Source: Chamaea fasciata (taxonomy: Eukaryota; Chordata; Aves; Passeriformes; Sylviidae). Taken from it: DNA of 64,000 nucleotides. Of this stretch, positions 54,401-64,000 are shown piece by piece. The position numbers and the translations under genes are program-made. Under the pieces are notes generated by a model. That model did no database searches and had not been told where the DNA came from. It saw only the letters and a list, made by a program, of their open reading frames with translations. The stretch covers positions 87,260,087-87,324,086 of the forward strand of contig JARCOQ010000002.1 of the NCBI GenBank assembly GCA_029207755.1, given 5' to 3'. Numbering within the stretch: the first letter of the stretch is position 1; each line of letters opens with the position of its first letter.

Positions 54401-57400
54401 ACCAGGAATTTGAAAAGGATTCATTTTAATTTGGCCTGAAAAATCTGTTTGTACAAGTGCTGACTTAAGTAGTCAATTCCTTGATTGCTCTGGATAATAC
54501 TGGAAAACCCTCACTACAAATAATTTTCAGTGATTATTGGCTTACATTTTCATAGTAAATATATTTGGCTGCGATTGCATCTTCTTTGTGCTGTAACTGT
54601 GCAAGTCTGGTTTAGTCTTCCTGGCACCACTGCTTATTGAAAAAGACCTCTAAAAGCAGCTGTTGCAGAGTGCTTTTACTAGGAAACCCAATCACAAGGG
54701 CCACAGCCATCCAACAGCGACACAGAAATGGTGCCAGCAGGTTCATGACTGCTCCTTGTTTGACTCCACAATTTAAACAGAAATCCTAAAACATAAAATG
54801 TTTGTCTATGTTTGAGGGGACAGTGCGTGTATTTCACAGATGTACAAGGAGGTAACCAATAAAAAATACTATTTTCCTGAACAGAATAGGAAGTGAAATT
54901 AATCAAACATACTATTCGCCAATGAATAAGTCCTATGTGTTGATCAAATTCCAAAATACGCCCAGTGAAAACTTGGCAAAAATCCAGGATTCAGTAGGAC
55001 CTCGGTTCTCCAAATGTGTGTCTGAGTAGGTGTGGAGCTCCATTGACAGGGCTCCCAGCCTGCTGCAGAGTATAGACCTTTGGAAAGAAAACTTGTGTGC
55101 ATCTGAGTATGTGTAACTGGTTACATATTTGGAACCCAGATTTTATCATTAATAATAAAGTCAGAGCTAAATGGTTGGTGATAAGTTGCTGAAATTCAGA
55201 GGAAGAAATTTGAAAACATATGGTAAGATTTGGTTGAAATCCAATGGAATAAAGTAATTGAATTTTGTACAAAAGCCACAGAAGGGAAATGGAAAATGTG
55301 CAATGATAAATTAATGTGTGGCCAAGGGTTATATGTCCTATCCAGCAATATATACACTAGAAAGTAAAAAAGGTCAATGTGGGTAAATAAAGATGTGAAA
55401 AAGTAATTAAGGGTTGAGACACAGGAGTATGTAAGGTATAAAACACCCAGGTATGAGAGAGATCTGGGAGTATTTGAGAATGAATTTCACAAAAAAATTA
55501 TGAGGAAAGCAAAGGTGAAAAATGAAATGAGGATCACAGAAAAGTTTAGATATACATTAAGGCATTTTTCAAGTGTTTAAGGAAGGGGAGGTCAGTGAAG
55601 GAGGCAATAATGCCTCAAAGAGAATAGAAGGATAATTTATTGCAAGGTATATGCTTCAGAAGAATTAAATGTTTTCTTTGATTTATTGTTCATAAAAGGA
55701 ATGGGGGACATATGCCAGGAATAGACAAATACCAAAGGAAAACAGGTTCATGCCAGAATTTAAAAAATCAGAAATCTTTGGCATAGGCTCTCAGCTTGTG
55801 AAAATCTGCCAGGTTCCCTTGCCCTCAATAGAGCCAGTTAACCCATTAAGGTGGTTGGGAGACATTTATCTCATATTTCAGGGTTCTACTTCAATTACCT
55901 TAGTGAAGTATACAAATGGTTTTATATCCTTTTTTTTCCCTTTCTTTTCACTGATTTGGCTGGTAACTTGTTGCATGGGCTTCAGAGTAGATTTTCCATT
56001 CCATAATTTATTCACTGGATAAACTTATTTAGAACTTGAGGATGCTACCTATATGTTTGATGTATGTTGCTTTGTGTCATAGTTCTGATGATGAATAATA
56101 TACAAATAGAGAAAAATAGCCATACTTATTTCTGACAGGGAATGACAAAAATGAAGAGACTATTTTGGCCAATGCTAGGCCAGTATGATTTATTTGGTAC
56201 AGAATATGTTTTCCTTCTGGCATTTTCAGTACAGGGATTGACTCTGTGAGCCTGCAAGTTTGATAGTGTAACACTTCATCTGTGAGCATTGAGACGTGTG
56301 ACAGTGGAAGAGCAAGTTAGAAGTTCTGTAAAAGAAGATTCCTGTGTGAATTTAACAATTTTTGGTAGCACATTTAATGAGTCATCATACTGACTCGTAG
56401 GACTTCAGAATTCCATAGCCTGTCAGGATCAGACATTCTTCAGTACCCCTGAGAATCCAATGGCAGAGCAGTTCTAGCACTACCGTTTAGTGTAATGCCA
56501 TGTGTGCAGCAAGAAGTGTCTTCTTTTTTCCATCAGTCCTGCTGCTAATGTTGGATGGAGATGAATCTTTTTCTTGTGACCAAAATCCTGGGGATTTTTC
56601 TGGTTTCCTTCAGCATGTTCATTTTCACAAAGCTCTAAACTTAGCCTCCCACTGAAAATCATGGTGCTTTTTTCTACATTTTCTTGTCATCATTTTGGTG
56701 GATTGCCTTAGGTAAACTATTTCCATTGAGTGGTAATGATTAAAATCTTGATGCCAGTGGCATGTTATTGCCGTACAGGAACCTGAGGAAAAGCACTTTG
56801 TGTTGACACCTGGGTCAGGATTTTGCAGTCGCATTCACTGGGTTGGTGAGGGGAAACTTCAGCAGGGAGGAGGAGGGCAATCCTAGAAACTTAACACAGC
56901 TGCTTCCAGTTTTATTTTTTTCCCTTTAGGTACTCAGCAGGAAGGCAATGACAGAACTACCTTGCTTGCTTCCATTTAATAATGCAAAAAAATTTGTGAA
57001 CCAGTAAACAGAGCAAGCAGAAAAAATTGTTCTGCAGGTGAGGCATTGCCAGTAACAAAATGGAAATCTACAAACCAAATTTTTTGTGAAAACATTTTAA
57101 TCGTTTTCATGCAGCTCTAAAATTAGCCCCAGTGACAGAAAATGAAACTTAGTTAATGTACTTGTAGCTCTAAGGTGCACTGATTTATTTATGAACAGTG
57201 AATATTTTATGAAGTTGAATGAGTATTGCAAAAAAGAAGATGAATATTCACTTCAGTTTTAGAAATGGGTTGTTGTGTTTGTGCCTTTTCTATGATCACT
57301 TCCTATGAACCTTATAGTGATTGAAATGCAATTCCCTTGAACTGATATCAAACTGTACTGTCTGAGGGCACTCAAGGATAGTGGATATAAAACCCAGCCT

Positions 57401-57729
57401 GAATGAATCACGTAAGGACCTGACCGCAGCCATCTCAGTTAGGATGAGACCATAAGCAAATGTACTGTGACTAGATTTGGAAACATATTTTCTAGCAGAA
57501 TGCTTGTTTGTTTATTTTCTATTGAAAAATCTTATTTAATCAACATAAAAAATTTGAGTAAGGCAAGTTTATTTCTTTAAAAATTTTGTTTCAAGAAAAA
57601 ATATTTCAATAAGGTTGAAATATTCTGGTTTAGAATTTTCATGTGCAAAATTTAGTTTTTCTAAACTTTTGAATTACTTCCCATGTAAAAATTGTTCTTC
57701 ATATATTACCCAAATCGGTTTCATATAGG
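51435..57729. other. Long unique non-coding stretch, no gene seen
   Basis: About 6.3 kb without recognised exons or repeat families. Open frames on both strands reach 93 codons (53631 to 53350, -; 55272 to 54991, -) without motif support. A GC-richer part lies at 53400-53760. Nothing here could be assigned. Confidence 0.5.
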
Positions 57730-57782
57730 GAAAAAAAAGAAACAAAAAACCAAAAAAAGGACAAATAAACAAAAAAAACCTA
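57730..57782. repeat. A/C-rich low-complexity tract
   Basis: A runs joined by single C, CC or GG, with AAACAAAAAACCAAAAAAAG-like order. It is the same compositional class as the other A/C tracts. Confidence 0.82.
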
Positions 57783-59569
57783 ATCAAAAACCTTTCTCTT
57801 TTTAAACACATTTGACATAATTAAAAAATACAAACCTCTACTGGAAGTTTCAGATCTTTCAAGTCATTATTAACCACATTCTGTCACCATTTGTACACTT
57901 TCAGGAATTTTTTTTTTTATGTACAACATTGATATTCAAGCTGATGAATATATTCTCCATATGCATGGTCATGTGCGTGTGTTTCTGAAAAACCTCCCAG
58001 AAAAATTTTTGTGACAGGAAGTCAGTCAGAGCACAGTGTTTTTTTCTTACTAGGTCAAGTATTTAAATATTTTTAAAATTTTCAGATCAATAAAGTAGAG
58101 ACAAGCTCTATTGAAAGCGCTTATAGGAGAGAATGATGTGAAGACTGGTTATGGATGCTTTTAAAATGAATTAGAATGTCCACGAGAAGGGCTACCAGCA
58201 AAGGAAATTTTGGACACAAGCATATCTTTTCTCCAGCACAGTGCTCACAAACAATGATGTAATTCATCTGACTTCAAAATTTTTCTCCCAGTGCACCACT
58301 TTTGTGTACCGTATCAAAGGACTACCAACAGTAAAATCATCGACAACAAATATGTCCATTTTCCCATACCATGCTAAAACCATGGTCAAATATCAGTCAC
58401 CCTGGCATCACTATGGAGTGGAGAGCTCAGACAGTACTGTCTGAATGCTTTTTGCTGAAGAGTATGTTGTTTGGGGTTTGTTTCTTGACTACTTAAGGCA
58501 AAGAAAATCTTTGCAAAGCCTCTCAGTGCTTTTTGACAAGGAGAATTTCTAAAATTACTTAATGAAACCAAGATACAGGAGAAAGTTAAAAGTGAGAAGC
58601 ACATAGGGTTTGATGTCAAGAACAACGTGCACCAAACACATATGCAAAAAAGAAAAATATTAAAGACCACAGCCTGTCCTTAAAATTAAAGATTAAATTG
58701 AAGATCCTTGTCTTAAAGAGTGGAAGCAGGGAATGATTCTGTATGACAAGGTTGTGAAGTTTCTCCCTCTAAGCCCCAGAGGAGCAAGATCAGCAGTGCC
58801 AAGCAAGCTTTGCCTCTAATCTCACCACCAGAGAGTTTCCCTAGCTCTGGAACACACTGGCCCTTCGGCAAGGTGATAACTAATCTAAGATTTCAAGATT
58901 AATTTTTCTTATCACTTTTTTTTTCAAAGTTGTCTACACCAAAATTTTCTGTGATGTCCTGATAAGGATGCATCACTACAAAGGGAGTAGGCTGGGCTTT
59001 CTCAGCATAGACCTTCAATTGAATCTCTATTTATGGTGAAAATAGAAAAGGTGCACCATGTGTTGACCTTGGCCACCAGCCTGTTAGTCAGTATCATCCT
59101 GGCAGAGACATCTTACTAGATATGATCATCAAAAAGTGGATTATATAGCTGAACTCTGCTCCAATGCTGAAACATTCAAAATCTGTTTGGAAAAGTGTCA
59201 GCAGTATTGTGTTTGTATCCACAAGAAGCCCCTGGCAGAAGATCCTTCACAGGTTATTATGCTATCACCTGAAACTAATTGCCTGAAACAAACTCAACTT
59301 CTTTAAAACACCCTACTCTGAATTCTCATTAGGTATTGAGACTACTTTAGCAGTTTTGTTCCAACTAACTTACAGAAAGGGAAAGACAACTTTTATTTCT
59401 GGGCAGAGGGCTGCATGAAATTTTTCGTTGATTGCAGTTTTGGTGGGGTTTTTAGCTGTGCTTTAGAAATGAAAGCTTTTAATTTTCTTTAGAAATGACT
59501 GATAAAATTCTGTGCATTGCCGTATTTATTTAATTTCTGTAATATATTCGTTTATAGGACAAAAGATAA
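57783..59569. other. Unique non-coding DNA, no gene seen
   Basis: AT-rich. The 58386-58670 (-, 94 codons) open frame has no recognisable motif. A 12-base T run (58918-58923 and neighbours) is interrupted. No repeat family or RNA gene was recognised. Confidence 0.5.
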
Positions 59570-60160
59570 AGTTTTAATATAATGATGCATAGCTGTGGTC
59601 AAGGTTCTTCATTAATTAGAAATAGAAAGGAAGCTAATGGCATGCTCACAACATGCAGTGAAATATGTTTAATTAACATGGAGAGGCCTCCAAAAATAGT
59701 ATCTTACTGAGCTAGCTCCAAAAGCCGTAATATTGCACTTACTTGGCAAACCACTTAAACTAATTAGCCTTGCAACGAGAGAGGGCTTAATAGCTCAGTT
59801 ATATTGTCTTTTCTCTCCAAACATATTGCTTTTGGGGCCCAGCAAGGGACATCACCTGGCACTGCTTTTCACCCTGCAGCCCCGCTCCCACACTCCCGCT
59901 TGCCTGCCATGTTGTGCTGCATTCTCCACTCTGTGTGTTGTGCATGCACCTGCCCTCTCCTCTCTTCTGGGTACAGGGGAGAAAACAAACATGTCCCCCA
60001 TCCTCCCTAAAAATAGTCCAAACCCAAGAGAAAAAGATGAACTTGCCAGATGATCTTTTAAAAGAAACAGAGCAAAGTTAATGTTTTAGGGTCTGACCAT
60101 GCTGATATTGTCAAATTCAACATGTGCTCGAATATTTAATGCATTATGGGAAAAAAAAAA
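59570..60160. promoter_or_regulatory. Candidate conserved non-coding block
   Basis: The block contains TTCATTAATTAGAAATAG, GTTTAATTAACATGG, CCAAAAATAGTA (MEF2/CArG-like), ACTAATTAGCC and AATGCATTATGGG, in sequence free of microsatellites. The central 59840-59990 part is GC-richer and has an open frame (59733-60053, +, 106 codons) without recognisable domains. The homeodomain-type cores are spaced and non-tandem, which is unlike simple AT drift. Regulatory role is inferred from texture. Confidence 0.3.
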
Positions 60161-60816
60161 CAGCTATATTTGGTCCTACTTAAAAAAAAAAAAAAAAGAT
60201 AAAAATACTTGTAAGAATAAATGATAGTGTAATGTTATGCAGTCTGCATAGGAAAGGCCAAATATTTTGTGCTATGTTTGGGGAGGGGAGAAGAGTTGCT
60301 TGTTCAGATGTCCCACACTCAAACGGAAATATGCATTTCAGATAAGAAGCATTTGCAGAGTAATTGAGGCACTTAGCTGGCAAACCGAAGAGTTTCTCAA
60401 ATAGATCAGTGTAGGACAACTGAAGCAAAATTCTTAGAAGAAACATGTAGTAATTGTGCAGAGAATTTCAGTGGCTTTCTTCTGATATCCTTAATGTCCA
60501 GGAGCTTCTTCAGAGAGAGCTATGACATCCTAGAGCTATGACACCTGCTATGACAGCTTATTCTACATGGGGGAATGTAGGAAACTTTAAACATCTGGGT
60601 CATCAACATATCGATTTTTAGAAATGTAGGTCAAGACTCTTAAAACTATCATATTAAAATATACTGTTCACTATACCTAAACTGTAGATTGGGGATCTTG
60701 GCTTGTCATAACAATTCTGGAACAATATTCATGAAAGGACATATAATAGCAGCTGCATAACTTGTGGGTCAATACAGTTAATGTCAATGCTTCACAGGCA
60801 ATACCTATCCATTGAA
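60161..60816. other. Unique non-coding DNA with a short triplicated motif
   Basis: An A run of about 16 lies at 60181-60196. The 9-mer GCTATGACA occurs three times between 60519 and 60556, twice preceded by AGA. No gene is seen. Confidence 0.5.
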
Positions 60817-60854
60817 GGTGTGGTTGGGTTGGGTTTGGTTTAGGTTGGTTTGTA
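60817..60854 (+). repeat. Short G/T-only tract
   Basis: GGTTGGGTTGGGTTTGGTTTAGG-like units. It is G- and T-only apart from one A, and the complement of the AACC tract at 7.6 kb in character. Confidence 0.85.
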
Positions 60855-63605
60855 GTGAAGGTGCTGCCTGTTTTGTGTGGAAGCAAGTGGCTAAGAGTGT
60901 TTATTTATAGCAGCATTTGCTTTGGAAAAGTGAAAGCACTACATTTTTACAGTGATCCCAAACTTGAATAAATAGCACAAAGGAGTTAAGTGTCCATATC
61001 CTCAGCACTAGGAGAAAAGAATTAAACTTTTTACAGTGTTTCACAATAGGGTGACAGTTGACACCACTACTTTGTGGAGGTCTCTCTTATGGGTTAATAC
61101 TTCTGATTTTTAGGCAGAGAAATAAAATTCATGTAAGAATTATGAAAACAGCACCCTTACACTATCAGAAAGATAATTTGAGTAAGAAGACATGCCATTG
61201 GGTATATGACATATTTGAAGGTATTTTTGGTATATTTGTCCCAAATGTGAGCTAATTTTTAGTTTGAATAAGGACATAATCATGGGTTAATTATAATTAG
61301 TGTTCTTCTCTTTTGTAAGTAATGTCTCCTGCATACATAATCTGCACTACAGTTCAAAAAGTTTGCTTTAGCAAATGAATTAACATGTAAGGGCAACATA
61401 AGACATCTAAAATGCAAAAAGACAGATACGTTCACCAAGATGAGCACAGGCTAACAGATTATTTTACCCAGCTTCTATCTCAACGTTTGCAGTACATGTT
61501 AACTTCATCATTAACTCAGATGGGCTGCTACTGCTGTCCAATGAACTATTTTATAGATAGCTGGCTGTGTTGGGGAAACCACCAAGCTGAAGGCCAGTGA
61601 AGCAGAAATGCTCTGATAGAAACTCTGATAATGTGTGTGGGATTTTGCAGACTATGTCTTGGTGACAATTGCGGCAGAAACGAAAATTTAAGCTAACACG
61701 ATTATTCTCATGAGGAACAAAATTGCACAAAGTGAGCTGTATCTCAGGAAGGATCTAAGGATATTACTGCTCATATACTGCAGAGAGAACACTAGAGAAT
61801 GTGTTAGAGAAGAAGGTGGCAGTTCTTGATTTCCCATTCCAACTCTAGACTGCAAATCAGAAATATCTCAAGATAGTAATAATTAAGAAGAACCTAAAAA
61901 TTTTCAAAATTCATTGTAAGATAAAAGAGTAATACTTAAATAGAGCTTAAGATGTTCAAAATGCATTTTAAGATATTGGTCACAGCTTTCAGGCCCTGGA
62001 AGTTTTAGACAAGTGAAACAACGGTTTAGTCAGCTGACTATCCCCACAGCACACTCTTGGGTTGTATTTTTCTTCGAAAACAGCATGATCAAACAAAGGA
62101 ATTGGTGAATGCTAAAATCCTGGCTGTATCTTAAAGAGAGAGTTCATTGTTTATTTCATAACTCTCTGTTTTAGGACTAAAAAGAAGGAAGCTAGAATAC
62201 CATTACATTTCTGTTTTCTGGGTTCATAATGAAGTTTCTAAGCTATCAAAGAGACAAGTGAATTATATCTGACAAAGAGATAAAGAAATTACTGTATACA
62301 ACAAGTAAATACATACCAGCTTGATAAATTTTAGTTTGCACTCTCAAGCTCAGATTTTTCTTTATAAACTTACTTAGAAATCCAAACAGTTAGAAGATTT
62401 TAAAGACCAGATACAGTTTGCGTGTGTTCTTTCTGAACTCCCACATATTTTGAAGGTATGGGTTTTTTGTCCAACATTGAAACATTTTTTCCATCATGGT
62501 TCTGTGTGTGTTTTGAGTATCACATAGACTAGTGGTGTTTTCAGAGCTGTCTCTCCACCCGTACTTCAACCTCCTTAGAAATGAGCAGGATTGTACTCTG
62601 AGCTTTAAGCACACAGAAAAGTGATAGCATGGAATACAAAAGGTTAATTTTTTAGCCTGTGACTACTGCCCTTTTAACACTGCTTGTTTTCTTTAATCTG
62701 CTATTAATTTCATCCCTAACTTTGCTCCTGAGATCACTTATTGCCAGTGTAAAACAAGAATCCCTCTTTCTCATCTACACTGTGATCTTTGAGTTAAACT
62801 ACTTGGATAGGTCATGCACAAGGTACGGTTCCATAGGGTTTATTAAAGGAAACTGTCTTAGCAAATATGTCTTTTTCATTTGATTCTGAGGAATAATTGG
62901 TTAATGAGGGAATGATTACTTTGTTCAGACATGATTACTGAAGAAATGTTTGGTCCATATGTTGCTGAATAATGTGAAATTCTCCAGTGAAAGGGGACAA
63001 TGATTAGAAGAAATAAGATAACTGGAGAATATATTCCCCAAAGTGTTACACTAGTATTTGTTAACAAGCCAACTCTAAGGACAGTGTTTCCCTCAACAGG
63101 CATGGAAGTTCAAAATACCTAATCAATTTAAACTGTTTGTTGAAAAAAAACGGTAGGTAATTTCCTTTGTTTTTCTTAGATCAAAGAACTGTATCTTCCT
63201 CTGATAAACAATATGACTATCACAGCTGTTTCTCCCCTTAAACATGATGTTAATTTGTTATTGTTGTCTTGATGGGCAGGTATTAATACAACTATATCTT
63301 TAAATTAATCCCATCCTTCTCTGCTGTCCGTTTTACCAGAGGAATTGAGCGTATTGACACTGACATACATGCAATGTGCATACATGCACGCATGCACACA
63401 CAGGCACAGGTACATCATAGCTGCTGTGCATAGTAATTCTTATACTTAATTAAGAATATTCAAGTTTTTTCTTTATTCAGAGTAATTTTCATTTGTTTAG
63501 AAATTTCTTACTTTACCCCTGAAACTTGGTGTGTTTGCTTGAAATCAAAAGGTATCTTTCCTGAATATAAAAATGGCTGCACACCTCAAAAGATTAATGA
63601 AATGC
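60855..63605. other. Unique non-coding stretch, no gene seen
   Basis: AT-rich with short open frames (up to 75 codons) on both strands and no motif. A short CATGCA/CACGCATGCACACACA run lies near 63370-63405. No repeat family or RNA gene was recognised. Confidence 0.5.
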
Positions 63606-63649
63606 AGGCAGGTAGGTAGGTAGGTAGGTAGGTAGGTAGGTAGGTAGAT
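63606..63649. repeat. (AGGT)n microsatellite
   Basis: Nine perfect AGGT units (63610-63645), flanked by AGGC upstream and AGAT downstream, which look like decayed edge units. Confidence 0.98.
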
Positions 63650-63944
63650 ATGACACAATTTGCAAACTAACAGAAGATACAGAAAATTTCAAAGCTGCCA
63701 AATGTTAAGGGTCTAGTTCAGGAATACATTCAAATGGATATCTGACTTGAAGCTGTGGACAATGCTACAGAAGTTTATGGCAAGGAAGACAGGCAAGCAA
63801 TAGCAGATCAAGTGAGGGACCCACAGACACAGATTTCTGAACTTTCAGAAATACTGGAGTGCTTGTCTGCCGCTGATTTAAACTGGAATTAAATAGCTCA
63901 GTGCTGTTGAAGCTGCCTCCGGCATCTAGCTTTCAGCCTCTGCC
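63650..63944. other. Unique non-coding DNA, no gene seen
   Basis: Ordinary mixed sequence with no open frame of note and no recognised repeat. Confidence 0.5.
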
Positions 63945-64000
63945 AATTACCCTGAAAAGTACCTTGGACCAAAGTGGCTTGCCCAAGGTCATACACAAAT
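63945..64000 (-). mobile_element. Possible MIR/CORE-SINE remnant, cut by window end
   Basis: GTGGCTTGCCCAAGGTCATA (63971-63990) matches the reverse complement of the strongly conserved MIR/CORE-SINE core, in which TTGCCCAAGGTCACAC precedes the A-box-distal part. The upstream AAAAGTACCTTGG is a weak continuation. Only about 50 bases are visible before the window ends, so this is tentative. Confidence 0.4.

Noticed and set aside
63360..63410. CATGCA/CACGCATGCACACACA run as a functional array
   Set aside because: It is a short decayed CA-type repeat with no constant unit.

Overview
This window looks like nuclear DNA from a bird. It is AT-rich, has no recognisable protein-coding exon, no operon-like packing and no bacterial or phage feature. 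It carries degenerate CR1-type LINE fragments, one LTR that I recognise as an avian endogenous-retrovirus type, and vertebrate microsatellites. Reading frames longer than about 100 codons are rare. The two longest are about 115 codons: one crosses a tetranucleotide microsatellite and the other (9528-9875, +) resembles no family I know. I read the window as intergenic or intronic DNA of gene-desert type. Assigning it to a bird rather than another sauropsid rests on recognising the LTR and CR1 families from memory, and I cannot name the species or locus.

Layout. 1-1458: AT-rich unique DNA. 1459-1870: minus-strand CR1 3' fragment, followed by a 208-bp (TTCC)n/(TCCC)n polypyrimidine array (1898-2105). 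2.1-14.4 kb: mostly unique DNA with A/C-only tracts near 3.5 and 7.6 kb, an (ATGGC)n array at 9.2 kb and a 124-bp (TTTC)n array at 11.6 kb. About 14515-15207: minus-strand LTR, apparently solo. 16.57-16.74 kb: an almost pure G/T tract. 17.83-18.44 kb: composite CR1-like repeat on the minus strand. 18.4-30 kb: unique DNA with a possible old LINE tail near 27.1 kb. 30.17-30.36 kb: a small CpG-richer, G-rich pocket. 32.69-33.35 kb: a candidate conserved regulatory block. 42-45 kb: a G/T tract, a 63-bp alternating purine-pyrimidine stretch, a nested hairpin at 44.4 kb and an (AAAG)n array. 49.43-49.87 and 59.57-60.16 kb: further candidate regulatory blocks. 63.6-64 kb: an (AGGT)n array and a possible MIR-type SINE remnant cut by the window edge.

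No genes work together here. What can be supported is a repeat map, several DNA-structure-prone tracts, one pre-miRNA-like hairpin pair, and a few blocks whose motif content suggests distal enhancers. I found no convincing new biological system. The leads most worth checking are the hairpin pair at 44398-44483, the PBX/MEIS/TEAD-motif block at 49430-49870, the block at 32690-33350 and the recurrent strand-asymmetric G/T tracts.
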